Of a DNA stretch of 39,188 bases, positions 27,126 through 35,552 are shown one piece after another. The position numbers and the translations under genes are program-made. A model generated the notes under the pieces. The model was not told the DNA's origin. It saw only the letters and a list, made by a program, of their open reading frames with translations, and ran no database searches. The DNA is from Klebsiella pneumoniae (GTDB lineage Bacteria > Pseudomonadota > Gammaproteobacteria > Ga0077536), in the NCBI GenBank assembly GCA_945876945.1, contig CAMCQE010000023.1:1-39188 (forward strand), read 5' to 3'. Within the stretch, counting starts at the first letter, position 1, and every line of letters starts with the position of its first letter.

Positions 27126-27920
27126 ATGAATGAGCCGAGTTCAACGCCTCCTGCGGGCGCCGTGGTTCGTTGCGATTCGCTGGCAGAGTGGTTCGCCGGT
27201 GAGGCCGGCGCCGCGATTGCCACCCAGGAAGCCGCGATAGCCGCTGAACTCCTGCCGGACCTCTTTGGCTATCACCTGCTCCAATTGGGGCGCCCGTATG
27301 GCGCACCGTTGTTGGTTGCGAGCCGCATTGGGCACCAGTTGATTTGCGATGACGAACTGAATCACCCCGCCGTGCAACTTGCCGCCCGCGCGGATGCTTT
27401 GCCCTTGCAGGCGGCCTCGGTGGATGTGGTGGTGCTGCCGCATGGGCTCGAGTTCGAATCCGACCCCCACGGTGTGCTGCGCGAAATTGAGCGCGTGCTG
27501 ATGCCCGAAGGCTATTTGCTAGCCTTTGGCTTTAACCCCTGGAGTCTCTACGGTCTGTGGCGCGTTGCGACTGGCTGGCGCGGAGACTTTCCCTGGCGGG
27601 GACGTTTCATCCCTTTGGGACGATTGCAGGAATGGCTGGCGGTGCTGGGGTTTGAGACCGTGCGTGCTGCGGGGCTATCGTTCCGCCCCCCGCTAAAACG
27701 ACCCGGGGCTGCGCAGGGGTTCGAATCGCTGGAACGTCTCGGACGGCACTTTCTGCCGTTCTTTGGGAATGTGTATTGGTTGCTGGCGCGCAAGCGGGTC
27801 CCTGCTGTGAGACCGATCAGGGCGTTGCGCGCGCGGCGTCGACGCCTCAGGAGCGGTGCCGTGGTTGAAACCGGCAGCCGCCGACTTTTTGATAGCTTGA
27901 AGGACCCGAACGATGGATGA
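27126..27920 (+). CDS. YafS-like SAM-dependent methyltransferase family protein
   Basis: This 264-residue class I methyltransferase-fold protein belongs to the group between mltD/gloB and rnhA (YafS in E. coli). The middle carries [26 protein letters not shown], split by a typical post-motif helix, then [21 protein letters not shown]. The SAM-binding motif I is degenerate: [11 protein letters not shown] replaces the usual LDxGxGxG, a feature of this family. The substrate is unknown. ATG 27126 is chosen because the longer reading uses TTG 27066. The last 8 bases overlap rnhA, so the two are translationally coupled. The C-terminus is unusually basic ([12 protein letters not shown]). Confidence 0.85.
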   Translation: MNEPSSTPPAGAVVRCDSLAEWFAGEAGAAIATQEAAIAAELLPDLFGYHLLQLGRPYGAPLLVASRIGHQLICDDELNHPAVQLAARADALPLQAASVDVVVLPHGLEFESDPHGVLREIERVLMPEGYLLAFGFNPWSLYGLWRVATGWRGDFPWRGRFIPLGRLQEWLAVLGFETVRAAGLSFRPPLKRPGAAQGFESLERLGRHFLPFFGNVYWLLARKRVPAVRPIRALRARRRRLRSGAVVETGSRRLFDSLKDPNDG

Positions 27921-28380
27921 GCGTAGCCGTACCGCGCAAGTGATTGTGTATACCGACGGGGGATGTCGCGGCAATCCGGGGCCCGGCGGCTGGGCCGCGC
28001 TATTGCGCTACGGCGACCACGAGCGGGAACTCACTGGTGCCGAAGCGCAGACCACCAATAACCGTATGGAGCTGATGGGGGCGATCGCGGCCCTTGAAGC
28101 GTTGACCCGTTCCAGTCGGGTCGCGCTCTACACCGACTCCCAATACGTCAAAAAAGGCATGACCGAATGGCTGAAGAGCTGGATCGCGCGCGGCTGGCTT
28201 ACGGCGGATAAAAAGCCGGTCAAAAACGCCGATCTGTGGCAACGCCTGCAGGCGGCCGCAGCGGGGCACCAGGTGGAATGGCACTGGGTGCGAGGCCACA
28301 ATGGCGATCCGGGCAACGAGCGGGTGGATGCACTCGCCAACATCGCTATCGATCAATTACTCGCCGGCCGTCGGGCCTGA
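27913..28380 (+). CDS. rnhA: Ribonuclease HI
   Basis: This 155-residue enzyme is the same length as E. coli RNase HI, with the DEDD catalytic set: D15 ([15 protein letters not shown]), E53 (NNRMELMGA), D75 (YTDSQYV) and D139 (NERVDALAN). The basic handle region [18 protein letters not shown] is present. It degrades RNA in RNA-DNA hybrids. ATG 27913 has AAGGA about 7 bases upstream and overlaps the methyltransferase stop. The dnaQ gene follows 26 bases later in the same direction. In E. coli rnhA and dnaQ are divergent neighbours, whereas here both read in one direction. Confidence 0.97.
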   Translation: MDERSRTAQVIVYTDGGCRGNPGPGGWAALLRYGDHERELTGAEAQTTNNRMELMGAIAALEALTRSSRVALYTDSQYVKKGMTEWLKSWIARGWLTADKKPVKNADLWQRLQAAAAGHQVEWHWVRGHNGDPGNERVDALANIAIDQLLAGRRA

Positions 28381-28406
28381 GTCAGCAGTCGGGAGACCAG
28401 GCAAAC

Positions 28407-29144
28407 ATGCGTCAAATTATTCTTGACACCGAAACCACGGGCCTCTCGACCGACGACGGACACCGTGTGATCGAAATTGGCTGTATTGAACTGGTCGACA
28501 GACGTCAGACCGGGCAGCGCTTTCACTGCTTTCTCAACCCCGAGCGCGACGTGGATCAGGGAGCGCTCGAAGTCCATGGCCTAACGCTCGAAAAGCTGCG
28601 CGATCAGCCGCGCTTCGTCGAAGTCGTAGAGTCGTTCACGAGCTTTATCCGCGGCGCGCAGCTGATTATTCACAACGCGAGTTTTGACGTGGGCTTTATT
28701 GACCACGAGCTGAAGCTGGTGGGCTCGGCCTGGGGCTGCCTCGCCGATTACTGCACGGTGCTGGACACCCTGAAACTGGCGCGCGACCTCCACCCCGGGC
28801 AACGCAATAGCCTTGATGCCCTGTGCAAGCGCTATGAAGTAGAGAACTCGCACCGCACGCTGCACGGGGCCTTGCTCGATGCCGAGCTGCTGGCCGAGGT
28901 CTATCTGGCGATGACCGGCGGTCAGACGACGCTGGTGCTGGAGCCGGTAGGTGGCAAGGTGGCGGCCGATGAAGCGGAGTGGACGGGGTCCCGGCTAGGG
29001 GTGAACCGGCCGGCAGTGCGGGTGATAGTGCCGACTGATGAGGAACGGGCCGCGCATGCGGCCCGCCTGGCGGTCATCGACAAACGCAGCGGCGGACGCT
29101 GTGTGTGGCTTGCCGAGACCGCGCCGGCTGACGCGAGGGTTTAA
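28407..29144 (+). CDS. dnaQ: DNA polymerase III epsilon subunit (3'-5' proofreading exonuclease)
   Basis: This 245-residue DEDDh exonuclease opens MRQIILDTETTG (D7, E9 metal ligands), has IHNASFDVGFIDHEL for the second Exo motif, and HRTLHGALLDAELLAEVY for the Exo III His/Asp pair. The C-terminal tail (about 185-245) would bind the polymerase alpha subunit. ATG 28407 gives the family start, with AGG 7 bases upstream and GGGAG a little further; the frame is open to 28236 inside rnhA but that extension is not conserved. Its stop overlaps the stop of grxD on the other strand (29141-29144). Confidence 0.96.
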   Translation: MRQIILDTETTGLSTDDGHRVIEIGCIELVDRRQTGQRFHCFLNPERDVDQGALEVHGLTLEKLRDQPRFVEVVESFTSFIRGAQLIIHNASFDVGFIDHELKLVGSAWGCLADYCTVLDTLKLARDLHPGQRNSLDALCKRYEVENSHRTLHGALLDAELLAEVYLAMTGGQTTLVLEPVGGKVAADEAEWTGSRLGVNRPAVRVIVPTDEERAAHAARLAVIDKRSGGRCVWLAETAPADARV

Positions 29145-29449
29145 TTCGCCGCGGTCAGTTTCTGCAGTTCGCCGCTCTGATACAGGTCGAGCACGATATC
29201 GCAGCCGCCAACCAGTTCGCCGTCAATGAAGACTTGCGGAAAGGTGGGCCACTGCGAGAAGCGCGGCAGGTTCTGGCGAAACTCTGGTTCCGCCAGCACG
29301 TCAACCGCGTGGAACGGAACGCCGCAGGCGTTAAGCGCCTGCGCAGTTTTCATCGAAAAGCCGCACTGGGGGAACTGCGGCGTGCCTTTCATGAACAGAA
29401 CGATGCGGTTGTCGGCCAGGATTTTCTGAATGCGTTCAATGGGGTCCAT
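29141..29449 (-). CDS. grxD: Monothiol glutaredoxin (Grx4/GrxD)
   Basis: This 102-residue CGFS-type glutaredoxin shows KGTPQFPQCGFSMKTAQAL with the monothiol CGFS active site, WPTFPQVFIDGELVGG (cis-Pro loop), and GGCDIVLDLY for glutathione binding. These proteins bind and pass on [2Fe-2S] clusters as glutathione-ligated dimers, often with BolA. Length matches the 100-115 residue family. ATG 29449 has GAGG about 9 bases upstream. It is convergent with dnaQ, with interlocked stop codons at 29141-29144, and divergent from the small membrane peptide. Confidence 0.96.
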   Translation of the reverse strand: MDPIERIQKILADNRIVLFMKGTPQFPQCGFSMKTAQALNACGVPFHAVDVLAEPEFRQNLPRFSQWPTFPQVFIDGELVGGCDIVLDLYQSGELQKLTAAN

Positions 29450-29564
29450 CTGGGTAACCTCGGAAAAGGTAAAACAAGCACCAGTCTAGGCGGCAACGGG
29501 GCCGGAGAAAACGCGCGGGCTCCGGGGTTTTTCCGATGCCGCGCAGATGACGGCGCCGGCAGGC

Positions 29565-29593
29565 TTGAATCTTCAAAGTCCGTCACAGAGAAT
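29565..29593 (+). promoter_or_regulatory. Possible sigma-70 promoter for the small membrane peptide gene
   Basis: TTGAAT (29565-29570) and GAGAAT (29588-29593) are spaced 17 bases, each matching four of six consensus positions. It lies about 60 bases upstream of the 31-residue ORF. The gap between grxD and this ORF must hold divergent promoters, but this is only a weak match. Confidence 0.25.
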
Positions 29594-29655
29594 GCCTGCG
29601 CACGCGTTTTCGCTACCTACACAACACGAACCTTGAACAGGTTGGGAGAGACAAC

Positions 29656-29751
29656 ATGAATCCATTGGATACCCTTCAGGGCACCGTCATTTCAGGCCTG
29701 ATTCTGGCCGTCGTACTGGCCTACGTCGCCAAGCTTCTCGTTGGTGGTTAA
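29656..29751 (+). CDS. 31-residue single-helix membrane peptide
   Basis: ATG 29656 to TAA 29751 encodes 31 residues: a short polar N-terminus (MNPLDTLQGT), one hydrophobic segment (VISGLILAVVLAYVAKLLV), and a short GG end. A strong ribosome site GGGAGAG ends 5 bases before the ATG. The gene is 47 bases upstream of the urate-oxidase-N-type membrane protein and in the same direction. I do not recognise it. The hydrophobic helix, strong ribosome site and position make a real small membrane protein likely, perhaps a subunit or regulator of its neighbour. That link is inference. Confidence 0.65.
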   Translation: MNPLDTLQGTVISGLILAVVLAYVAKLLVGG

Positions 29752-29798
29752 AACCCAACGTCACCTACACTCCGGCTCTGCTCTTTAAGGATCTCGTT

Positions 29799-30329
29799 AT
29801 GGAAATCGCAATTTTTGTTCGTTGGTTGCACGTTGTTGGCGGCGTGATGTGGATCGGTCTTTTGTATTACTTCAACTTCGTCCAGGTGCCGGCGCTTGCG
29901 CAGGCCGGCGCTGAAGCCAATTCCGGTGGTCCGGGCGGCGCAGCCATTACGAAGTATGTCGCGCCCCGCGCCCTGTTCTGGTTTCGCTACGCCGCCCTGT
30001 TCACCTGGCTGACCGGCGCCTACTACCTAGCCGTCAGCCCGTACACCCTGCACGGCGCATTCACGCTCGGCTTGATGCTCGCCGAGCCCAGCGCTTCGGT
30101 GACCTACATCGGCTTCGGTGTGTGGCTCGGTACCATCATGTTGCTGAACGTGTGGGGTTTGATCTGGCCGAACCAGAAGAAGATTCTGGGCATCGTGCCG
30201 GCGACGGACGAACAGAAAGCCAAAGCGCGTCGCGTGGCGTTTCTGGCTTCCCGCACCAATACCGTGCTCTCTATCCCCATGCTGATGTTCATGCAGGCGG
30301 GCGCCCACGGACTGCCGTTCTTCGGCTAA
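29799..30329 (+). CDS. Stand-alone urate-oxidase-N-type (PuuD N-terminal-like) membrane protein
   Basis: This 176-residue integral membrane protein has about four hydrophobic helices. It opens EIAIFVRWLHVVGGVMWIG, the signature start of the Urate_ox_N family (DUF989), with a conserved RWLH that could bind haem. PuuD proteins that hydroxylate urate also carry a C-terminal cytochrome c; no CxxCH occurs here, so urate oxidase activity should not be assumed. Short versions of this kind are common in gammaproteobacteria and are of unknown function. It follows the 31-residue peptide gene and is ended by a hairpin at 30361. No purine-catabolism genes are nearby. Confidence 0.82.
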   Translation: MEIAIFVRWLHVVGGVMWIGLLYYFNFVQVPALAQAGAEANSGGPGGAAITKYVAPRALFWFRYAALFTWLTGAYYLAVSPYTLHGAFTLGLMLAEPSASVTYIGFGVWLGTIMLLNVWGLIWPNQKKILGIVPATDEQKAKARRVAFLASRTNTVLSIPMLMFMQAGAHGLPFFG

Positions 30330-30360
30330 GTCAGACCAGCAAGAGATCATTTTTGTCGTC

Positions 30361-30382
30361 GAGCCCGGCTTCGGCCGGGCTC
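30361..30382 (+). terminator. UUCG-tetraloop hairpin terminator
   Basis: A perfect 9-bp GC-rich stem (30361-30369 with 30374-30382) is capped by TTCG, a very stable tetraloop. It lies 31 bases after the membrane-protein stop and 33 bases before argD. The bases after it (TCCGTTTC) are only moderately T-rich. It likely ends the small-peptide/membrane-protein transcript, and could also influence argD. Confidence 0.6.
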
Positions 30383-30414
30383 TCCGTTTCTGGAACCCCG
30401 ATCGCAGGCAAATC

Positions 30415-31614
30415 ATGTCCAATCCAGCGGTGATGGCCACCTATGGCCGGATGAATGTCAGCTTTGAGCGCGGCCAAGGCGTTTGGCTCTGGGACACCGA
30501 AGGCCGTCGCTATCTCGATGCCCTGAGCGGCATCGCCGTCTGTGGCCTCGGTCATGCGCACCCGCGTCTGGCGGCAGCGCTCTGCGAGCAGGCCGGCATG
30601 CTCTGGCACACCTCCAATCTCTATCGGGTGGTGTGGCAGGAGCGCCTCGCCGAAACACTCACCCGCCTGTCTGGCTTGGATGCGGTGTTTTTCGCCAACT
30701 CCGGCGCCGAAGCCAACGAGGCGTCGATCAAATTGGCCCGCTTGTATGGGCACCGGAAGGGCATTGAGCGGCCAGTCATCATTGTGATGGACGGCAGCTT
30801 CCACGGCCGCACCATGGGCGCCCTGAGCGCGACCGGGAACAAGAAAGTGCATTTGGGTTTTACCCCGCTGCTGGAAGGCTTTGAGCGCGTTCCCTATGGC
30901 AATAGCGCGGCCGTTGCCGCCGCTATCGCGGCAAATCCCTCGGTGGTCGCCGTGCTGGTAGAACCGGTCCAGGGCGAGGGCGGCATCGTGGTGCCGCCGG
31001 CGGATTATCTGCCCGCCTTACGTGAATTGTGCGACCAGCACGGGCTGCTGCTCATGGTCGATGAAGTCCAGACCGGCATCGGCCGGACGGGTAGCTTTTT
31101 CGCGTATGAGCAGTCAGGCGTGAAGCCTGATGTGATGAGCCTGGCCAAGGGCCTGGGGAATGGTTTCCCGATTGGCGCCTGTGTGGCGGGTGGCGCGGCG
31201 ACAGGGGTGTTGCAACCCGGTAGCCACGGCTCCACGTTTGGCGGCAACCCGTTGGCGGCCCGGGTGGCCTACACCGTCTGCGAAGTGCTGGAAACCGAGC
31301 AACTGGTCGAGCGCGCAGGGGCGCTGGGGGCTGCAATCCTCAACCACTTCAGGCAGCGACTCGGGACGCTTCCTGCGGTAACCGACATTCGGGGCAAAGG
31401 CCTGATGATTGGCATTGAGCTCGACCGACCCTGCGGCGAACTTGTCGGACAGGCGCTGGCACGCGGGCTGCTGATTAACGTCACCGCGGAGCGGGTCGTG
31501 CGACTACTGCCGCCGCTGGTGATGAGCGATGAAGAAGCACTGACAATGGTCGACGGCGTGAGCGCGCTCATTAACGACTTCCTTGCCGCCGGTGAGCCTG
31601 CTGCAGGGGTATGA
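30415..31614 (+). CDS. argD: Acetylornithine aminotransferase
   Basis: This 399-residue class III PLP aminotransferase converts N-acetylglutamate semialdehyde to N-acetylornithine in arginine synthesis; many members also act as succinyldiaminopimelate aminotransferases. Visible are [54 protein letters not shown] and the PLP lysine motif [13 protein letters not shown]. Length is as expected (about 400). ATG 30415 has AGG about 8 bases upstream. Its stop overlaps the argF start (ATGA), so the two arginine enzymes are translationally coupled. Confidence 0.95.
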   Translation: MSNPAVMATYGRMNVSFERGQGVWLWDTEGRRYLDALSGIAVCGLGHAHPRLAAALCEQAGMLWHTSNLYRVVWQERLAETLTRLSGLDAVFFANSGAEANEASIKLARLYGHRKGIERPVIIVMDGSFHGRTMGALSATGNKKVHLGFTPLLEGFERVPYGNSAAVAAAIAANPSVVAVLVEPVQGEGGIVVPPADYLPALRELCDQHGLLLMVDEVQTGIGRTGSFFAYEQSGVKPDVMSLAKGLGNGFPIGACVAGGAATGVLQPGSHGSTFGGNPLAARVAYTVCEVLETEQLVERAGALGAAILNHFRQRLGTLPAVTDIRGKGLMIGIELDRPCGELVGQALARGLLINVTAERVVRLLPPLVMSDEEALTMVDGVSALINDFLAAGEPAAGV

Positions 31615-32519
31615 GCATGCGTCATCTGCTGAATCTTTCCGATCTCTCAGGCAGTGAAATCAGGGCGCTTATCTCGCGCGCCTCGGCCCTCAAGTCGGCG
31701 CGCAAACTGGGTGATAAGCCGCGCATCTTCGGGCACAAGGTGCTCGTTATGATTTTCGAGAAATCCTCCACCCGAACTCGGGTCTCGTTCGAAACCGCCA
31801 TGATCGAGGGCGGCGGTGGCGCCGTGTTTCTGTCGCCGCGCGATTCCCAACTGGGGCGTGGGGAACCGATTGAAGACACTGCGCTCGTGCTGTCAGAGAT
31901 GTGCGACGCCATCATGGTGCGCACTTTCGCCCACGACACGGTGGAGCGCCTGGCGGCCCACGCGCGGGTGCCGGTCATCAACGGGCTGACCGATCGCTCG
32001 CACCCCTGTCAGGTGCTGGCCGACATGCAGACCTTTTTCGAACATCGGGGTGACATCGCGGGCAAGAAGGTGGCTTGGGTCGGCGACGGCAACAACATGT
32101 GCAATACCTATATCGAGGCGGCCAGCTTGCTGGACTTCGAGTTGACCATCGCGGTGCCCACCGGGTTTGAGCCAGCACTGCTTGCCCAGCAGGACAGGCC
32201 TAAGGTGCGGCTGGTCAGTCAGCCGACCGAAGCCGTCAGGGATGCGGCGCTGGTCGTGACCGATGTGTGGGCCAGCATGGGACAGGAACAGGAAGCGCCG
32301 CGCCGGCGGGAAATCTTCGCCCCGTATCAGGTGACGCCAGACTTGATGGCGCGCGCCGCACCGGACGCCCTGTTCATGCATTGCCTGCCCGCGCATCGCG
32401 GTGAGGAAGTGGCGGCAGAAGTGATCGACGCGCCGAACGCCGTCGTTTGGGACGAGGCGGGCAATCGACTGCACGCGCAGAAAGCCCTGCTCGAATTCCT
32501 CTTCGCGCAAGCGAGTTAG
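31611..32519 (+). CDS. argF: Ornithine carbamoyltransferase
   Basis: This 302-residue enzyme makes citrulline from ornithine and carbamoyl phosphate. It has the carbamoyl-phosphate motif SSTRTR (52-57), the SHPCQ motif, [11 protein letters not shown], and the ornithine-binding loop [13 protein letters not shown]. Length fits the family (300-335, short form). It overlaps argD by four bases; a second ATG at 31617 (M3) is an alternative start. The surE gene starts 5 bases after its stop. Confidence 0.95.
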   Translation: MSMRHLLNLSDLSGSEIRALISRASALKSARKLGDKPRIFGHKVLVMIFEKSSTRTRVSFETAMIEGGGGAVFLSPRDSQLGRGEPIEDTALVLSEMCDAIMVRTFAHDTVERLAAHARVPVINGLTDRSHPCQVLADMQTFFEHRGDIAGKKVAWVGDGNNMCNTYIEAASLLDFELTIAVPTGFEPALLAQQDRPKVRLVSQPTEAVRDAALVVTDVWASMGQEQEAPRRREIFAPYQVTPDLMARAAPDALFMHCLPAHRGEEVAAEVIDAPNAVVWDEAGNRLHAQKALLEFLFAQAS

Positions 32520-32524
32520 GGGGG

Positions 32525-33271
32525 ATGCGCCTGCTGTTGTCCAATGACGACGGCTACCGGGCACCCGGTTTGGCCGCGCTGGCCGAAGCATTACGGCCGC
32601 TTGGCGAAATCACTATCGTTGCCCCGGAACGTAATCGCAGCGGGGCGAGCAATTCGCTCACGCTCGATCGGCCGCTGCGGGCCTCGCAGGTGGCCGAAAA
32701 TCACTACGCGGTGGATGGCACGCCTGCCGACTGTGTTTATCTGGCGATGACGACATTGCTGGAACAGCCGCCGGATTTAGTCCTTTCGGGGATCAATGCG
32801 GGTGAAAATCTAGGGGACGATGTGCTCTACTCGGGCACCGTGGCGGCGGCGATGGAGGCCTGTCTGCTGGGCACGCCGGCCATCGCCCTCTCGCTGGCGA
32901 GCCCGGATCCCAGCCATTATGCTAGGGCCGGTGTGATCGCCCGCGATCTGGTCTTTAACGTCCAGCGTCTGGGTTTGCAATTGCACTGGTTACTCAACGT
33001 GAACGTACCGCCGAATCCCGAAGCCAGCCTCAAAGGGGCAAGGGTGACGAGGCTGGGGCGGCGCCAGCGCGCCGCTGGGACCATCATGCAACTCGACCCA
33101 AGGGGGCAACCGGTGTACTGGATTGGCCCGGCGGGCAAGCCGGGCGCGCATTCCGGGCCCGGTACCGATTTTCACGCCATCGCCGAGGGCTGTGTGTCGA
33201 TCACGCCGCTGCAGATGGATCTGTCGTCCTATCCGGTGATGGACGACCTTGTTCAATGGTTGGGGATTTAG
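32525..33271 (+). CDS. surE: 5'/3'-nucleotidase SurE
   Basis: This 248-residue metal-dependent nucleotidase opens MRLLLSNDDGYRAPG, giving the metal aspartates D8 and D9, then APERNRSGASNSLTL and LVLSGINAGENLGDDVLYSGTV. SurE dephosphorylates nucleoside monophosphates and helps stationary-phase survival. ATG 32525 is directly behind AGGGGGG, which also contains the argF stop; this fixes the start against a longer frame from 32447. Length and motifs match E. coli SurE (253). The pcm gene follows after 10 bases, as usual. Confidence 0.96.
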   Translation: MRLLLSNDDGYRAPGLAALAEALRPLGEITIVAPERNRSGASNSLTLDRPLRASQVAENHYAVDGTPADCVYLAMTTLLEQPPDLVLSGINAGENLGDDVLYSGTVAAAMEACLLGTPAIALSLASPDPSHYARAGVIARDLVFNVQRLGLQLHWLLNVNVPPNPEASLKGARVTRLGRRQRAAGTIMQLDPRGQPVYWIGPAGKPGAHSGPGTDFHAIAEGCVSITPLQMDLSSYPVMDDLVQWLGI

Positions 33272-33281
33272 CACCGCCAAG

Positions 33282-33941
33282 ATGATGACCGACCGCAGCG
33301 GGATAGGGTTGACCTCTCAGAGAGTCCGTAACCGGCTGGTGCAGCAGTTGCGGGAGATGGGCATTTCTTCTGATGCCGTGCTGAATGTCATCAGCAGCAC
33401 ACCTCGTCATCTTTTTGTCGATGAAGCGCTTGCGAGCCGCGCTTACGAAAACAATGCCTTGCCGATTGGCTTTGGTCAGACCATCTCGCAACCGTTTGTG
33501 GTCGCTGCAATGACGCAGGTCTTGTTGGACACGGGACCCTTGGACCGCGTGCTGGAGATTGGCGGTGGCTGCGGCTATCAAAGCGCGGTGCTGGCGCGTC
33601 TGGCCAGTCAGGTTTATACCGTTGAGCGCATTGCGGAACTCGCTAACCGTCTCCGCTCACGATTGCACGAGCTGCAAATTGGCAACGTGCGAGTGCGTCA
33701 CGGGGATGGTCGTCTGGGATGGTCGACGCATGCCCCATTCGACGCCGTGCTGGTGGCCGCGGCGGCGCCGGCTATTCCGTCAGCTTTATTGGAACAACTC
33801 GCGCCCGGTGGTCGCGCCGTGATGCCAGTGGGGCGTCAGGGAGAACAGGTGCTAACGCTGTTTCGACGGACTGAGTCAGGGATCGAAGAAATCCCGCTAC
33901 AGCGCGTCAGTTTTGTGCCCTTGCTCGAAAATGTGGATTAG
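33282..33941 (+). CDS. pcm: Protein-L-isoaspartate O-methyltransferase
   Basis: This 219-residue SAM-dependent enzyme repairs isoaspartyl residues in ageing proteins. It has the family's SxPRHLFV segment (ISSTPRHLFVDEAL), QTISQPFVVAAMT, the motif I variant LEIGGGCGYQSAVLA, and GDGRLGW. ATG 33282 is adjacent to a second ATG (33285) and gives the usual start; the ribosome site is weak, and a TTG at 33249 inside surE is the alternative. It overlaps nlpD by 11 bases. Confidence 0.95.
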   Translation: MMTDRSGIGLTSQRVRNRLVQQLREMGISSDAVLNVISSTPRHLFVDEALASRAYENNALPIGFGQTISQPFVVAAMTQVLLDTGPLDRVLEIGGGCGYQSAVLARLASQVYTVERIAELANRLRSRLHELQIGNVRVRHGDGRLGWSTHAPFDAVLVAAAAPAIPSALLEQLAPGGRAVMPVGRQGEQVLTLFRRTESGIEEIPLQRVSFVPLLENVD

Positions 33942-34929
33942 GTCACGCAGGCAAGATTCTGGCTTGCGTTTCGCGCTGTTGGGCGTGACGCTTCTGTTCG
34001 CCGGTTGCGCATCGCAGGAGCCTGCACCCATTCAGCAGGGTGCGTCGGTAGTTTCGTCCTCTTCCCGAAACCTGCCAAGCAAGCGCCCCAGTGCCCCTGC
34101 CGATGACAAGCCGCCAGCGGTTTATCGGGTGGTCGCGGGCGACACCCTTTATGGCATCGCCTGGCGGTTTGGTCTTGATGCGCGTGACATAGGACGCTGG
34201 AACCGTATCGACGACTTCAACCGCATTTTTGTGGGGCAAAAGTTGAAGCTGCAGTCGGAGCCCAGCGCCGCAGCGTCCATTTCGCCGGGAGTGGTGGTGG
34301 CCAAAACCGCGCCGATGCCGGCCCCGGGAGCACCGCGGCAGCTCGCTCCCCTACCGGAAGTCAAACCGCTACCGCCGCCCCCCCTAGCCACCAAGTCCGA
34401 GCCTGCAGCGCCAGAAGTTGCGGCGGATGCAATGCCACCCAAAGCGGCTACCCCACAGGCGCCGCCGCCAGCGACGAAAGCGGACAATCTCGCGCCAGAG
34501 CCTCCTTTGGCGCCAGCCGCGGTGACGGCCCAGAGTGGGGACGACACGACGCGTTCGGCCGGCGGTATTGCGTGGCGGTGGCCAGCAAGCGGTAAGCGCC
34601 GAACTACGGTGGCCGCTACCGGAGCTGCGGGTCTGGATATCCTCGGTGCCCGTGGTCAGCCCGTTTACGCTGCAGCTGAAGGGCAGGTGGTGTACAGCGG
34701 TAATGGTTTAAGGGGCTATGGCCAGCTCATCATCATCAAGCACAGCGACGCATTTCTGAGTGCCTATGCGCACAACGATAAACTCCTGGTAGGTGAAGGC
34801 AGCAAGGTGAAGTCAGGGCAGCAGATCGCGGCAATGGGCGATTCGGAAGCCGACGAAGTGATGCTTCATTTCGAGATTAGAAAGGGTGGCAAGGCGGTCG
34901 AACCCTTGCAGTTTCTGCCGGGTCGATAA
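33931..34929 (+). CDS. nlpD: NlpD-type lipoprotein, amidase activator (LysM + degenerate M23)
   Basis: This 332-residue outer-membrane lipoprotein has the lipobox LLFAGC (Cys 26). One LysM domain (about 66-110; YRVVAGDTLYGIAWRFG) is followed by a Pro/Ala-rich spacer (about 115-210) and a C-terminal M23/LytM domain (about 220-330). The first metal histidine is replaced (AAGLDILG instead of HxGxD), while YAHN and LHFEIR remain. This matches NlpD, which is not a hydrolase but activates the division amidase AmiC at the septum. ATG 33931 lies inside the end of pcm. The usual next gene, rpoS, is not here; a Mth938-like gene on the other strand follows after 148 bases. Confidence 0.93.
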   Translation: MWIRSRRQDSGLRFALLGVTLLFAGCASQEPAPIQQGASVVSSSSRNLPSKRPSAPADDKPPAVYRVVAGDTLYGIAWRFGLDARDIGRWNRIDDFNRIFVGQKLKLQSEPSAAASISPGVVVAKTAPMPAPGAPRQLAPLPEVKPLPPPPLATKSEPAAPEVAADAMPPKAATPQAPPPATKADNLAPEPPLAPAAVTAQSGDDTTRSAGGIAWRWPASGKRRTTVAATGAAGLDILGARGQPVYAAAEGQVVYSGNGLRGYGQLIIIKHSDAFLSAYAHNDKLLVGEGSKVKSGQQIAAMGDSEADEVMLHFEIRKGGKAVEPLQFLPGR

Positions 34930-34987
34930 ATCCGGGCGTGCAGCCTTTCATGGCGCCGCGAGCGTAAAATCCTGGTGGGAGATCCGT

Positions 34988-35018
34988 GCTTGGATGGTCA
35001 GGGTAAGCGTGTCCAAGC
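34988..35018 (+). repeat. Inverted repeat between nlpD and the convergent gene
   Basis: GCTTGGA (34988-34994) pairs with TCCAAGC (35012-35018) across a 17-base loop. It sits 58 bases past the nlpD stop, in a 148-base gap between convergent genes, but is not followed by a T run. The rest of this gap holds nothing I can name. Confidence 0.35.
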
Positions 35019-35077
35019 GTCAGTCGTGACGGGCTCGTCCTGCAAGACCCATCCGGCATGAACGCCGGCGTCCAGTG

Positions 35078-35455
35078 CTATTCGCGAATGGAGAATAGGG
35101 CCGCCGCCACCGAGCGGGACTCCGCCAGCAGCACGTTGTAACAGCGACAGGCCGCTGCCGTATCCATGATTTCGCAGCCGACGCCGCGCCCAAGGACGCT
35201 AGTGATCAGGGCATAGGGTGGGAATATCTGCCGGCGTCCAGTCCCGATTACGATCAAATCAGTTTGTAGCGCGCAGAGTTGATCGAGGTGGGCTGCGTTC
35301 AGTTCGGTAATGTCTGCGGGAAGCAGATCGACGATGATGCGGTCCGCTACCAGCACGATGGATCCGTGCAAGCGTTGTTCACCCACAGTGAATTCACCCG
35401 GCCCATAGGATCGTATGATGCGGGCCCCAGCAGTATGGTCGAGTTCGAATTTCAT
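35078..35455 (-). CDS. Mth938-like domain protein (NDUFAF3-related)
   Basis: This 125-residue protein has the Mth938/DUF498 fold: GPGEFTVGEQRLHGSIVL, a central VIGTGRR motif at about residues 70-76, and GVGCEIMDTAAACRCYNVLL near the end. The mitochondrial relative NDUFAF3 is a complex I assembly factor; the bacterial role is unknown. ATG 35455 gives the family start; the longer open frame to 35818 overlaps adk and is rejected. Divergent from adk, 97 bases between starts. Confidence 0.85.
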   Translation of the reverse strand: MKFELDHTAGARIIRSYGPGEFTVGEQRLHGSIVLVADRIIVDLLPADITELNAAHLDQLCALQTDLIVIGTGRRQIFPPYALITSVLGRGVGCEIMDTAAACRCYNVLLAESRSVAAALFSIRE

Positions 35456-35552
35456 CGCGTCGCGAGTGTGACGCCGTCGGTACTGGCGGGCAAGAACTGC
35501 GTCAACCTGGCAGACGCAAAGAATTTGAAAATCAGCGAAGAAAGGCAAAAGT

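Noticed and set aside
29799-30329. Call of the Urate_ox_N protein as a working urate hydroxylase PuuD
   Set aside because: The cytochrome c part with CxxCH is absent and no purine-catabolism genes are near, so only the family fold is claimed.
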